Source: Psychromonas arctica DSM 14288 (GTDB taxonomy: Bacteria; Pseudomonadota; Gammaproteobacteria; Enterobacterales; Psychromonadaceae). From it: a stretch of 45,361 bases of DNA. The DNA is taken from positions 270,286 through 315,646 of the forward strand of contig NZ_KI519478.1 of assembly GCF_000482725.1 (NCBI RefSeq), in the 5' to 3' direction. A model generated the notes under the pieces. It was not told the origin of the DNA. It ran no database searches and saw only the letters and a list, made by a program, of their open reading frames with translations. Numbering within the stretch: the stretch's first letter is position 1; every line of letters begins with the position of its first letter. A program made the position numbers and the translations under genes. This document shows positions 17,573 through 25,989 of this stretch, piece by piece.

Positions 17573-17806
17573 ATGTTTAAACTTTTTTTCGGTTACCCTT
17601 TTGTTTTCTTGGTGTGCTTTTGGCTCGCCAGTGATGTTGAAATAACAACTTCATTAAAAGCATTTAAGCACAGTCATTTTTCGATTCAATTTCCAAAAGC
17701 GAGTTTAAGGGCTGAACAATCAGAACCTTGGTTTGAGTTTTATTGGCCGATGGTTGAGCAAGAGAATGAGCAAAAAAAATATACGATACCTCTAGAGGAT
17801 AAATAA
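17573..17806 (+). CDS. Small membrane-anchored protein upstream of coaD (hypothetical)
   Basis: A 77-residue frame I do not recognise. Residues 4-20 form a hydrophobic segment (LFFGYPFVFLVCFWLAS) that could be a signal anchor. A short polar periplasmic or cytosolic domain with aromatic pairs (WFEFYWPMVEQ) follows. Its stop codon overlaps the coaD start by one base (TAATG), which suggests translational coupling. The ribosome-binding site before the ATG is weak. The reading is supported mainly by the overlap and by lack of any other explanation. Confidence 0.5.
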   Translation: MFKLFFGYPFVFLVCFWLASDVEITTSLKAFKHSHFSIQFPKASLRAEQSEPWFEFYWPMVEQENEQKKYTIPLEDK

Positions 17807-18279
17807 TGAATACAGTTGTCTTTCCAGGATCATTTGATCCCGTTACTAATGGCCACCTTGATCTTATTACTCGTGCGAGTTGTTTAGCTGATCGGGTGAT
17901 TGTTGCGGTGGCTATCAATAGTAGCAAAAAGCCTTGGTTTGATTTACAAACCCGTTGTAATTTGCTTTTCGAAGCCACTAAACACCTTAATGGTGTCGAG
18001 ATTGTGCCATTCAATGGTTTGTTGGCGGAGTTTGCAAAAACGCATCAAGCACAGGCATTAATTCGTGGTATTCGTGGTGGGACTGATGCTGATTATGAAA
18101 TTCAATTGTCGCAAGTAAATCACACCCTCAATCCTGAATTAGAGACTATTTTATTACCTGCGCATGCTCGAACTGCTTTTATATCTTCAACCATCGTTAA
18201 AGAAGTCTTTAAACATCAAGGTGATATTAGCTTATTAGCACCAGCATGTGTGCAACAAGCATTTATCGACCAACAGTAA
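17806..18279 (+). CDS. coaD: Phosphopantetheine adenylyltransferase
   Basis: Fourth step of coenzyme A synthesis: 4'-phosphopantetheine + ATP to dephospho-CoA. The 157 residues (E. coli 159) begin with the nucleotidyltransferase signature PGSFDPVTNGHLDLI, containing the T/HxGH site. RGIRGGTDADYEIQ and the C-terminal FISSTIVKEV ATP-binding motif follow. It overlaps the upstream small ORF by one base. CoaBC, which makes the substrate precursor, is encoded at 23727-24974. Confidence 0.98.
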   Translation: MNTVVFPGSFDPVTNGHLDLITRASCLADRVIVAVAINSSKKPWFDLQTRCNLLFEATKHLNGVEIVPFNGLLAEFAKTHQAQALIRGIRGGTDADYEIQLSQVNHTLNPELETILLPAHARTAFISSTIVKEVFKHQGDISLLAPACVQQAFIDQQ

Positions 18280-18297
18280 AAACGCTGTTATTTTTCT

Positions 18298-18338
18298 AAA
18301 AGTCCCAACTAGAATCAGCTCATTTGGGACTTTTATCT
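18298..18338 (+). terminator. Terminator after coaD
   Basis: An 11-bp stem AAAAGTCCCAA/TTGGGACTTTT (18298-18308 and 18324-18334), a 15-nt loop and T-rich sequence after, 18 bp beyond the coaD stop. Confidence 0.85.
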
Positions 18339-18355
18339 CTTTTTGTATCATTTCT

Positions 18356-18385
18356 CTATGACAATGCTGTTAAGCATTGTCATAG
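18356..18385. repeat. Perfect 13-bp inverted repeat after coaD
   Basis: Arms CTATGACAATGCT (18356-18368) and AGCATTGTCATAG (18373-18385), loop GTTA. No T-run follows on the plus strand. It may be a second weak terminator for coaD or the 3' end signal of the decayed minus-strand frame at 18427-18567. Confidence 0.65.
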
Positions 18386-18426
18386 TTGCATACACTGCTT
18401 CTAGCTATACCAATTCCGCTAGTTGA

Positions 18427-18567
18427 TTAATATTGTTGGTAAAAATGCATCACTTCTGCCTTAAGTTGATTCATTTTCTCTGCTCTATATTTGATCGCAT
18501 ACTCAGGCATATTGGTATTATAAAAATTAAACCAGAGACCTTTGTAATGACAAAGGTCTCTTCTGTT
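18427..18567 (-). pseudogene. Possible remnant of a minus-strand gene (C-terminal end)
   Basis: The minus strand has about 46 codons open from an in-frame stop just above 18567 down to TAA at 18427-18429. It reads LWFNFYNTNMPEYAIKYRAE and ends EVMHFYQQY, a protein-like composition with amphipathic helix periodicity. It has no credible start and no match I can name. It looks like the tail of a deleted gene, perhaps once beside coaD. The hairpin at 18534-18561 lies inside it, so chance is also possible. Confidence 0.3.
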
Positions 18568-18570
18568 TTA
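18534..18570 (+). terminator. Hairpin with T-rich tail upstream of nutA
   Basis: A perfect 11-bp stem AGAGACCTTTG/CAAAGGTCTCT (18534-18544 and 18551-18561), loop TAATGA, followed by TCTGTTTT. It looks like an intrinsic terminator on the plus strand, but the only plus gene before it, coaD, already has one. Confidence 0.65.
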
Positions 18571-18669
18571 ATCAGGTTCTGAAAATTACTTATCGTGCTG
18601 GTGGTCGACCCCATCTTCAATAGTAGATAGTAAACACCAAGTCACTTGATACATAAAAAAGGAATGATT

Positions 18670-20328
18670 ATGAGAACAAGCGTTAAGCCGATCATATTGG
18701 CCACTCTTTTCAGTGCTGCTCTTTGGGGATGTGCTTCTGCTCCACAACAACAATGGCAAGCCGATAAAAGCTACGATTTAACCGTACTACATACTAACGA
18801 CCATCATGGTCGCTTTTGGCAAAATCGCCATGGCGAGTATGGTATGGCTGCGCGTAAAACCTTAATTGATCAAATTCGTCAAGAAGTTGAAGGGGCAGGA
18901 GGTAGTGTTTTATTACTCTCGGGCGGTGATATCAACACAGGAGTACCAGAGTCTGACTTACAAGATGCAGAGCCAGATTTTAAAGGCATGAGTATGATTG
19001 GTTATGATGCAATGGCATTAGGTAACCATGAATTTGATAATCCGTTATCTGTACTTGAAAAACAGGGACAGTGGGCAAACTTCCCAATGCTGTCGGCGAA
19101 TATCTATAATAAAAAAACAGGTCAGCGTTTATTCCAGCCTTATCAGGTTTTTGTTAAACAAGGAGTAAAGATCGCAGTTATAGGGTTAACAACAGAAGAC
19201 ACGGCTAAAATTGGTAATCCAGAATACATTAGCGGTATTGACTTTCGTGACCCAAAAATAGAAGCCGCTAAGGTTATCGTTGAACTTGAAAAAAATGAAC
19301 AACCCGATTTGATTTTTGCTGTCACGCATATGGGGCATTATCAAGATGCAGGCTTTGGTGTTAATGCACCTGGAGATGTCACTCTTGCTCGTTCATTACC
19401 AGCAGGTGCACTTGATATGATCGTGGGTGGGCACTCACAAGAGCCTGTCTGTATGGAGAGTGTGAATGTTGCTAATAGTCAATTTAAACCCGGTGACGAC
19501 TGTGTACCAGACAAACAAAATGGTACCTACATTGTCCAAGCTCATGAGTGGGGTAAATATGTTGGACGCGCAGATTATAAATTTAAAAACGGCGAACTAG
19601 CATTAGTCAGTTACCGCTTAATTCCTGTTAATTTAGTGAAAAAAGTAAAAGTGGATGGCGAATCAAAACGTGTTTTGATTCAATCACAGATCACACAAGA
19701 TCCAGCACTTTTAGCATTTTTGGCTCCTTACCAAGAAAAAGGTCAGGTTGAGTTGAATAACCAAGTAGCCGAAATTAATGGCAAACTTGAAGGTGACCGT
19801 AATGTGGTACGTTTTAAACAAACCAACCTTGGTCGATTAATTGCTAAAGCACATAAAGAAAGAGCTAAGGCAGATTTTAGTGTGATGAATTCTGGTGGTG
19901 TGCGTGATTCAATCGAAGCGGGTAGCGTTACCTATAAAGATGTTTTAAAAGTACAACCTTTTGCAAATCAATTAACGTACGTTGATATGAAAGGTGCTGA
20001 AGTCATAGAATATCTTAATGCAGTTGCAACTAAACCTGTTGATACAGGCGCCTATGCTCAATTCTATGGCATTAGTATGGTTGTTAGTAAGACCTCTGTA
20101 AGTGAAGTGAAAATCCACGGAAAAGCCATTGATTTAATGCAAACGTATCGCTTCACCATTCCAAGTTTTAATGCAGCTGGTGGCGATGGATATCCTAAAA
20201 TTACAAATCATGCTGGCTTTGTAAATACTGGATTTGTAGATGCTGAGGTATTAAAAGATTATCTTGAGTCACATACACCTTTAAACGTTTCTGATTATGA
20301 TGCTGCAGGTGAAATTAATTATAAATAA
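18670..20328 (+). CDS. nutA: Lipoprotein 5'-nucleotidase / UDP-sugar hydrolase (NutA/UshA type)
   Basis: Surface or periplasmic metallophosphoesterase that dephosphorylates external nucleotides so the nucleosides can be imported. The 552 residues start at ATG 18670 (ribosome-binding site AAGGA, 6 nt away); earlier in-frame TTG and ATG codons are too close to or before it. The lipobox is LWGC (Cys21). The dimetal motifs follow: VLHTNDHHGRF, GGDINTG, GNHEFDNP, THMGH, GGHSQE. The C-terminal nucleotide-binding domain has NSGGVRDSIEAG and FNAAGGDGYP. It resembles Vibrio NutA, a lipoprotein, more than the soluble E. coli UshA. Confidence 0.93.
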   Translation: MRTSVKPIILATLFSAALWGCASAPQQQWQADKSYDLTVLHTNDHHGRFWQNRHGEYGMAARKTLIDQIRQEVEGAGGSVLLLSGGDINTGVPESDLQDAEPDFKGMSMIGYDAMALGNHEFDNPLSVLEKQGQWANFPMLSANIYNKKTGQRLFQPYQVFVKQGVKIAVIGLTTEDTAKIGNPEYISGIDFRDPKIEAAKVIVELEKNEQPDLIFAVTHMGHYQDAGFGVNAPGDVTLARSLPAGALDMIVGGHSQEPVCMESVNVANSQFKPGDDCVPDKQNGTYIVQAHEWGKYVGRADYKFKNGELALVSYRLIPVNLVKKVKVDGESKRVLIQSQITQDPALLAFLAPYQEKGQVELNNQVAEINGKLEGDRNVVRFKQTNLGRLIAKAHKERAKADFSVMNSGGVRDSIEAGSVTYKDVLKVQPFANQLTYVDMKGAEVIEYLNAVATKPVDTGAYAQFYGISMVVSKTSVSEVKIHGKAIDLMQTYRFTIPSFNAAGGDGYPKITNHAGFVNTGFVDAEVLKDYLESHTPLNVSDYDAAGEINYK

Positions 20329-20346
20329 TCTATTCAGATAGATAAT

Positions 20347-20406
20347 AAAAGGTCTTGTTGCATAGCTTAATTATTTACAGGAGCTGCAACAAGCCTTTAT
20401 TTTTTA
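20347..20406. terminator. Terminator between nutA and mutM
   Basis: A long stem, AAAGG-CTTGTTGCA against TGCAACAAG-CCTTT with one T/C mismatch (about 20348-20362 and 20385-20398). A T-run follows on the plus strand and A-rich sequence precedes it. It serves nutA (+) and probably mutM (-). Confidence 0.75.
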
Positions 20407-21216
20407 ATGTTGGCAGTGACTACAATAGACACTGTTTCTGGCTGCTAATTTCACTGATGTTAATGGCTTATCACAGCTAGGACATAATTCCCCTGTTTTA
20501 CCGTATACATGTAACGTTTGTTGAAAATAGCCTGGTTTACCATCTCCTCCAACAAAGTCTTTTAATGTTGTTCCACCTTGTTTAATCGCTTCTTCTAATA
20601 TTTTTTTAATGGCAATAACTAATCGTTGATAACGCTTTAAACTAATATTATTGGCCGCTCTAATGGGGCTTATTTTTGCATTAAATAAGGCTTCCGTTGC
20701 GTAAATATTACCTACACCAGTCACCACTTTTTGTTCCATAATAAATTGCTTAACCGGTATTTTTCTATTTTTAGCTTGCTCATAAAGCATTTCTGCCGTG
20801 AACTCCTCGGACAATGGTTCTGGACCTAGTATGCTTAATAAGGGACATTCTTGTGGTGCTTCGCCTAACCATAAAATGGCACCAAAGCGTCTGGGATCGG
20901 TATAGCGCAATAAACAATGCTGAAACTCAAAATCAACATGGTCATGTTTTTGAGGCTCGTCACCCAATTTGCAAATACGCAAACTACCAGACATACCAAG
21001 GTGGATCAGTAAGGTGCCATTTTCAAAGCGTAGCAATAGATATTTAGCTCGTCGGTCTACTGCTAGTAAAACTCTATTTTTTAATAGGGCTAATAAGTTA
21101 CTAGGAATTGGCCAACGTAATTGATGATGGCGGAGTATCACACCACATATTTTTTGATCAACAATATGTGGGCTAATGCCTCGACGACTAGTTTCTACCT
21201 CTGGTAATTCTGGCAT
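20404..21216 (-). CDS. mutM: Formamidopyrimidine-DNA glycosylase
   Basis: Base-excision-repair enzyme that removes 8-oxoguanine and Fapy lesions and nicks the abasic site. The 270 residues (E. coli 269) start MPELPEVET, with catalytic Pro2 and Glu3. Lys58 lies in DRRAKYLL. The helix-two-turn-helix GVGNIYATEALF and the C-terminal zinc finger with four cysteines (CPSC ... CSHC) are present. It is monocistronic. The neighbourhood coaD, mutM, rpmB/rpmG, radC, coaBC is the conserved gammaproteobacterial one. Confidence 0.98.
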   Translation of the reverse strand: MPELPEVETSRRGISPHIVDQKICGVILRHHQLRWPIPSNLLALLKNRVLLAVDRRAKYLLLRFENGTLLIHLGMSGSLRICKLGDEPQKHDHVDFEFQHCLLRYTDPRRFGAILWLGEAPQECPLLSILGPEPLSEEFTAEMLYEQAKNRKIPVKQFIMEQKVVTGVGNIYATEALFNAKISPIRAANNISLKRYQRLVIAIKKILEEAIKQGGTTLKDFVGGDGKPGYFQQTLHVYGKTGELCPSCDKPLTSVKLAARNSVYCSHCQH

Positions 21217-21308
21217 TTTGATCTCGTTATTAAATAAAATTAATTAAAACCCTAGATTCGCATAATAAGTGCAATTAATAAAATTAGTTAATGCTAAAAG
21301 GAAATAAT

Positions 21309-21818
21309 ATGAAGAATATTCCTACTTGGGCGATCGTAATGATTGGGTTGGTGTTTAATATATCATCCGCATTAGTGACACATTTTTTTATTGAAGAAAA
21401 AAACGAAAAGTTATCCGCACTTAATATGCGTGCTTCTGAAAACAGTAATCAAATTGAATTGTTGTGGTCTCAAATGGAAGCCATTGAACAAAAAAGAGAT
21501 ACCTTATTATTGTTAACTCAACAGGGGGAAATTAAACCTTCTCTGATACCTGTATTATCTTCTATTTTTTCCGCTCATCTACAACGTAAACTTAGCATCA
21601 TAGAATTAAATGATTTTCAGTTTGTAAATAAAGAAATCAATCAATACCAGCACCTTATAAGAGAGCAGATCGATCAACGCTTTTTAACCAATCTAGATTA
21701 TAAAGAGAGAGAAGGTGCATATAAAAAATCTATATCGAGTTTACGAAATTGGTCTATTTTTTTACAAATGATCGGTCTATCACTGATACTTGCACGAGAT
21801 TTAAGCCGTAAATCATAA
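21309..21818 (+). CDS. Uncharacterised two-helix membrane protein
   Basis: 169 residues from ATG 21309, chosen because AAAGGA lies 6 nt upstream; an earlier ATG at 21291 lies before that site. Hydrophobic segments occur at about 6-27 (WAIVMIGLVFNISSALVTHFF) and about 149-163 (WSIFLQMIGLSLILA). Between them is a charged, helical, probably coiled-coil region rich in Glu, Gln and Lys (EKNEKLSALNMRASENSNQ). The layout resembles small membrane proteins with a coiled-coil sensor, but I recognise no family. It is single and divergent from mutM. Confidence 0.65.
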   Translation: MKNIPTWAIVMIGLVFNISSALVTHFFIEEKNEKLSALNMRASENSNQIELLWSQMEAIEQKRDTLLLLTQQGEIKPSLIPVLSSIFSAHLQRKLSIIELNDFQFVNKEINQYQHLIREQIDQRFLTNLDYKEREGAYKKSISSLRNWSIFLQMIGLSLILARDLSRKS

Positions 21819-21872
21819 TTAATTAAGTTTCGAATTTAATTAAAAATACAGTCAATTTTTTTTACTAGAAGG

Positions 21873-22325
21873 CTACTGACCTAAAAATTGTGCTAGCTGT
21901 TTAGCAGGCAATGACAGAAAAAGCTGTTCATCGACTTGTAAAATATACTGGTCATCTTGCTGCTGGTGGAGTTGCACAATAATCGGTTGTACCTGTTCAG
22001 CGACAAAAAATTTAATAATAAAGCTTGAAGTAGGTAAGCTTTGGAGCGTTAACACATCAAGAGGAACTGTTTGCCAGTTATTCACTATCTTCTGCAGTTG
22101 TTCACTGGAAATGCCTCTATTGGGCTTACTTTGCCAATTTCGGCCTACACGAGTTATCACATAATCAGGAGTGTCAATTTCTACAATGGTTAAGTCATTA
22201 GCAATGACATGACGCTGCGATGTTTTGGAAGATAAACGTAATTCTTGGCTGAAGTTAAAGATGAAGATGATCAGCAAAACACCAAAAATAAGTACATTAT
22301 TCCAGCCTTTTTTGGATAAACGCAT
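21873..22325 (-). CDS. Uncharacterised single-pass membrane protein
   Basis: 150 residues with one N-terminal membrane helix (about 10-27, NVLIFGVLLIIFIFNFS). A soluble domain rich in Gln and beta-prone stretches follows (IVEIDTPDYVITRVGRNW, FIIKFFVAEQVQPIIVQLHQ). A ribosome-binding site, AAGGA, precedes the ATG. It lies just downstream of the rpmB-rpmG terminator, so it depends on read-through or its own promoter. No catalytic motif is seen. It is probably exposed to the periplasm. Confidence 0.7.
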   Translation of the reverse strand: MRLSKKGWNNVLIFGVLLIIFIFNFSQELRLSSKTSQRHVIANDLTIVEIDTPDYVITRVGRNWQSKPNRGISSEQLQKIVNNWQTVPLDVLTLQSLPTSSFIIKFFVAEQVQPIIVQLHQQQDDQYILQVDEQLFLSLPAKQLAQFLGQ

Positions 22326-22348
22326 GCTAATTCCTTTTTTGTAGGTAT

Positions 22349-22380
22349 AAAAAAACCCAGTATAAACTGGGTTTTTTTAA
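22349..22380. terminator. Terminator after rpmG
   Basis: A perfect 12-bp stem (22349-22360 and 22367-22378; AAACCCAG/CTGGGTTT), loop TATAAA, with A- and T-runs on the two sides, hence bidirectional in form. Confidence 0.9.
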
Positions 22381-22393
22381 GGTTAAATCAAAA

Positions 22394-22549
22394 TTACTTG
22401 ATTTTGCCTTCTTTGTAGATAACGTGTTTACGTACTACTGGGTCAAACTTTTTGATTTCAAACTTTTCAGGCATGTTCTTTTTATTTTTATCAGTAGTAT
22501 AAAAATGACCAGTGCCAGCGCTTGAATTTAAACGAATTTTATCACGCAT
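22394..22549 (-). CDS. rpmG: Large ribosomal subunit protein bL33
   Basis: A 51-residue ribosomal protein, [20 protein letters not shown] at the start and [10 protein letters not shown] at the end. It lacks the two CxxC pairs found in the zinc-binding form, so it is the zinc-independent type. It lies 11 bp after rpmB, as in most proteobacteria, with a GGAGCTTAC region as ribosome-binding site. Confidence 0.97.
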   Translation of the reverse strand: MRDKIRLNSSAGTGHFYTTDKNKKNMPEKFEIKKFDPVVRKHVIYKEGKIK

Positions 22550-22560
22550 TTGTAAGCTCC

Positions 22561-22797
22561 TTAAACTTTAACGCCATTAGCACGGATATCAGTTAAAACT
22601 GAATCAATACCTTTTTTGTCGATGATACGCATACCTTTAGTAGTTAGGCGTAATTTAACAAAACGGTTCTCACTCTCAACCCAAAAACGGTGTGTTTGTA
22701 GGTTAGGTAAGAAACGACGTCGTGTACGGTTCTTCGCGTGTGATACATTGTTACCAACAGCTGGACGCTTGCCTGTAACTTGACATACTCTAGACAT
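22561..22797 (-). CDS. rpmB: Large ribosomal subunit protein bL28
   Basis: A 78-residue basic protein starting [20 protein letters not shown], the standard bL28 N-terminus, and ending [11 protein letters not shown]. Start 22797 is set by GGAGA upstream and by the family. An upstream in-frame start at 22866 would add 23 unrelated residues. It is cotranscribed with rpmG. Confidence 0.97.
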   Translation of the reverse strand: MSRVCQVTGKRPAVGNNVSHAKNRTRRRFLPNLQTHRFWVESENRFVKLRLTTKGMRIIDKKGIDSVLTDIRANGVKV

Positions 22798-22932
22798 GTC
22801 GAAATCTCCAAAAATATTAGTTTTACTCGAGCAAAATAGTCGAACACCTTTTTTAGCCGTCGCCAAAGGCGTCGAGGGCGCATTTTATACATGATTGAGA
22901 TTAAAAGATCAACAATTGTGACAATAAATGCT

Positions 22933-23610
22933 TTAAATCCACCCTTTTTCCGCAAATGAGGTGTATTTTCCATCACCAATGATGAAATGGTCCAATATTT
23001 TAACATCAATTAATTGCAGTGTATTCACTAGTTTTTCAGTTATTTTTTTATCTGATTCACTAGCAGTTGGATCACCTGAAGGATGGTTATGGACTAAAAT
23101 GACGGCTGCAGCATTTTCCTGCAATACTTTTTGCACGATAATACGTGGATGTACATTGGCACTATTGATCGTTCCAAAGAAAAATTCGTGAAAGCGAATA
23201 ACACGATGTTGGCTATCTAATAATAATGCAGCGAAGACTTCATAGGGGTAATCTCGCATTTTTGCATTTAAAAATTGTTGTGTTTGTGCCGCGCTGGTTA
23301 AAGGGTCTCCTTTCATCAAAGGTTCTTGTAAATAACGACGTGACATTTCTAGTACGGCCTGCAATTGTACATATTTAGCTTGTCCTAATCCTTTATGCAC
23401 ACAAAAATCGCTTTCAGAGGCAGAAAATAAAGCGCGCAAAGACCCAAAATCAGTTAATAATTGACGAGATAAAGTAACAACATCGATTCCTTGGCAACCA
23501 GTACGCAAAAAAATAGCTAATAATTCACTATCAGTTAAACTATTTGCACCTTGCTGAATTAATTTTTCACGCGGCCTCTCTTGTTTTGGCCATTGTTTTA
23601 TTGATGTCAA
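22933..23610 (-). CDS. radC: RadC-family JAB-domain protein
   Basis: Conserved protein once linked to DNA repair. It has an N-terminal HhH-like region and a JAB1/MPN metalloprotease-like domain with the metal motif HNHPSGDPTASESD and an upstream Glu/Phe block (HEFFFGTINSANVHPR). About 225 residues from TTG 23610 (LTSIKQWPKQERPREKL); GAGG lies 9 nt upstream. An alternative TTG at 23625 gives 230 residues. No ATG fits. The cellular role remains unclear in the literature. It is divergent from coaBC. Confidence 0.92.
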   Translation of the reverse strand: MTSIKQWPKQERPREKLIQQGANSLTDSELLAIFLRTGCQGIDVVTLSRQLLTDFGSLRALFSASESDFCVHKGLGQAKYVQLQAVLEMSRRYLQEPLMKGDPLTSAAQTQQFLNAKMRDYPYEVFAALLLDSQHRVIRFHEFFFGTINSANVHPRIIVQKVLQENAAAVILVHNHPSGDPTASESDKKITEKLVNTLQLIDVKILDHFIIGDGKYTSFAEKGWI

Positions 23611-23726
23611 ATCTGAATACCTCAATAAAAGATAAGAGCCTTAAATCTAGTTGAAGTTGTCACATATTGCGTAATATTTTTATGCTATTGTAACGCCCAT
23701 TTTTTATTATTTTTGTTGAGAAGCTT

Positions 23727-24974
23727 ATGTTGTCAATATTACCCCTTGAAGGGAAAAAGATACTGTTGGGTGTTTGTGGTGGGATTGCTGCTTACAAAAG
23801 TGCTGAATTAACCCGTCGTCTGATTGATCAAGGCGCGCAAGTTCGCATTGTAATGACTGCTTCAGCTAAACAGTTTATTACCCCTTTAACAATGCAGGCT
23901 GTTTCCGGGCATGTCATTTACGATGATTTGTTAGATCCCCAAGCAGAAGCCGGTATGGGGCACATTGAATTAGCCAAATGGGCTGATTTAATTTTAATTG
24001 CCCCAGCCACTGCTAATGCGATTGCTCGTTTACGCGCTGGCATGGCCGATGAGTTGCTTACAACGTTATGTTTAGCGAGTCCATCGCCTATTGCGATTGC
24101 TCCTGCCATGAATCAACAGATGTATTTAGCGGCTGCAACCCAAGAAAACTTAAAGGTATTAAAAGCACGTGGGTTACATATATGGGGGCCCGCTCAAGGC
24201 TTACAAGCGTGTGGAGATGTTGGTCCTGGTCGCTTACTTGAAGTTCCTGACTTGGTTCAATTATGTTGTGATTTTTTTGCGCCTGCGGATCAATCTTTAG
24301 CAGGTGTTAATATTGTGATCACTGCGGGACCAACCCAAGAAGCGATCGATCCTGTGCGTTATATTAGTAATCATAGCTCTGGAAAAATGGGCTTTTCACT
24401 GGCGCAGGCTGCGTTAAATATGGGCGCTAATGTGACCGTAATTGCTGGACCAGTTCAATTAACTCTACCTTCTAGTATTAAACGTATAGATGTAAAAAGT
24501 GCGATTGATATGCATCAAGCTGCACTTGCTTCAATTGTTGATGCAGATATATTCATTGCTTGTGCTGCAGTGGCTGATTATCGTGCACAGCAAGTCCATG
24601 ACGAAAAAATGAAGAAACAAAGTGATACTGACTCAATCACATTAACCTTGGTTAAAAATCCAGATATTATTGCTGATGTGGCGATGGCAGTTAATCGTCC
24701 TTTTTGCGTGGGCTTTGCTGCTGAAACAAATGATGTAGAGGCTTATGCATTAGGTAAATTGCAACGTAAAAATTTAGACTTAATTGCTGCTAATGATGTT
24801 TCAATAAGTGATCAAGGGTTTAATAGCGATAATAATGCATTGACTGTTTTTTCTAAAAAACAACGTTTTGATATTGCATTAAGCAGCAAGAAAGAAGTTG
24901 CTATTCAACTGCTTAAAGTTATTAGTGAGCAGTTTAAATCTTCTTCTCAAGACCCGAGTAACGACACAAATTAA
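23727..24974 (+). CDS. coaBC: Bifunctional phosphopantothenoylcysteine decarboxylase / synthetase
   Basis: Two CoA steps in one protein: ligation of cysteine to 4'-phosphopantothenate (CoaB) and decarboxylation to phosphopantetheine (CoaC). The 415 residues (E. coli 406) have the FMN-binding CoaC half (about 1-190; [18 protein letters not shown], the [21 protein letters not shown] block, APAMN) and the CTP-using CoaB half ([36 protein letters not shown]). A small ribosome-binding site, GAGAAG, is present. CoaD uses its product. Confidence 0.97.
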   Translation: MLSILPLEGKKILLGVCGGIAAYKSAELTRRLIDQGAQVRIVMTASAKQFITPLTMQAVSGHVIYDDLLDPQAEAGMGHIELAKWADLILIAPATANAIARLRAGMADELLTTLCLASPSPIAIAPAMNQQMYLAAATQENLKVLKARGLHIWGPAQGLQACGDVGPGRLLEVPDLVQLCCDFFAPADQSLAGVNIVITAGPTQEAIDPVRYISNHSSGKMGFSLAQAALNMGANVTVIAGPVQLTLPSSIKRIDVKSAIDMHQAALASIVDADIFIACAAVADYRAQQVHDEKMKKQSDTDSITLTLVKNPDIIADVAMAVNRPFCVGFAAETNDVEAYALGKLQRKNLDLIAANDVSISDQGFNSDNNALTVFSKKQRFDIALSSKKEVAIQLLKVISEQFKSSSQDPSNDTN

Positions 24975-25370
24975 ACTCACTTGTTGCTAAAACAAGTGAT
25001 GCGTTTTTTTAGTTTTATCGTAATCGGGCCTAAGTTATATTTCAACATCGTTGAGTTAGACAGAGATTGCAATTCATATAGCTGCCCATCGCTATTGCGC
25101 TTTTAGTGGTTTGGCCATAAACATAGCGTAAACTAATGGATTTAATGGCTTTGTTGCACCCATAGTTAATTAGCGTTCAAGCTAATAACCACTAGATGAT
25201 GATGCCGTTAGTTTTTAATTATTATAAAAATAGTAGTGACGTGGGGTGAATATTTTTGAGGAAACAGATCGTGGTAAAAGTGGCGTTGTGCATTCAGATA
25301 GATAGTTACAAAAAAGATAATGACAATAACAATAAAAAGAAAAGTAAAGATAACAAAGGAAGTTATTAAG
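24975..25370. other. Gap between coaBC and slmA (dut position)
   Basis: About 400 bp with the coaBC terminator and no intact gene. In E. coli dut lies here. GGCTTTGTTGCA at 25147-25158 resembles the terminal repeats of some IS elements. The minus strand below it has a short open stretch of 23 codons (starting MGATKPLNPLVYAMF), but no transposase is recognised. Possibly decayed insertion DNA. Confidence 0.45.
24977..25011 (+). terminator. Terminator after coaBC
   Basis: A 9-bp stem TCACTTGTT/AACAAGTGA (24977-24985 and 24991-24999), loop GCTAA, then GCGTTTTTTT. It lies right after the coaBC stop. Confidence 0.85.
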
Positions 25371-25973
25371 ATGGTTGCAAAAAACAATAATAAAAAAGCA
25401 AACCGAAAGGATGATATTTTAAGTGCGCTAGCTATTATGCTTGAAGGAAAACCGGGTCAACGTATCACAACGGCTAAATTAGCCGCAGAAGTAGGGGTAT
25501 CAGAGGCCGCCTTATATCGTCATTTCCCAAGTAAAGCACGCATGTTTGAGGGGTTGATTGACTTCACAGAAAGCGCTATTTTTAGTCATATCAATCTTAT
25601 CAAAGAGCAAAAGAAAGATACCTTTGTGAGAATTGAACATATTGTGCATTTTTTGTTGGGCTTTGCAGAGCAAAATCCCGGTATTACACGTATTTTAAGT
25701 GGTGATGCATTGTTAGGTGAAAATGAACGATTACAACTTCGTATCGAACATGTTTTTTCTAAACTTGAAACCCAATTAAAACAAACGCTTCGAGAGCGCC
25801 CTACATCAGATGGTCAAAAATTTGATATGGATGAAGGTGTCTTAGCTAATTTGTTATTGGCTTATATAGAAGGTCGTATTAATCAATTTGTTCGTTCTCA
25901 ATTTAAACAAAAACCAACTCAACATTTTAAAAGTCAATGGCTGTTTTTTCATAAGCAGTTATTACAAAGTTAA
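25371..25973 (+). CDS. slmA: Nucleoid occlusion factor SlmA
   Basis: TetR-family DNA-binding protein that blocks FtsZ assembly over the nucleoid. 200 residues from ATG 25371 (ribosome-binding site AAAGGAAG). The annotated frame is open to 25320, but the extra 17 residues are Lys/Ile-rich and lack family support. The HTH region [29 protein letters not shown] (about 33-61) matches SlmA closely. The helical FtsZ-binding region follows ([18 protein letters not shown]). It is normally behind dut; here it follows coaBC directly. Confidence 0.95.
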   Translation: MVAKNNNKKANRKDDILSALAIMLEGKPGQRITTAKLAAEVGVSEAALYRHFPSKARMFEGLIDFTESAIFSHINLIKEQKKDTFVRIEHIVHFLLGFAEQNPGITRILSGDALLGENERLQLRIEHVFSKLETQLKQTLRERPTSDGQKFDMDEGVLANLLLAYIEGRINQFVRSQFKQKPTQHFKSQWLFFHKQLLQS

Positions 25974-25989
25974 TTAGAGGAGTCATACT

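Larger units (their letters stand above)
18280..18669. other. Gap between coaD and nutA
   Basis: 390 bp with no intact gene. It contains three strong hairpins (18298-18338, 18356-18385, 18534-18561), a possible decayed minus-strand frame, and the nutA leader. The density of hairpins is unusual for this window. Confidence 0.6.

Noticed and set aside
22644-23009. 121-codon minus-strand frame across rpmB and the radC end
   Set aside because: Lies in another frame of two certain genes.
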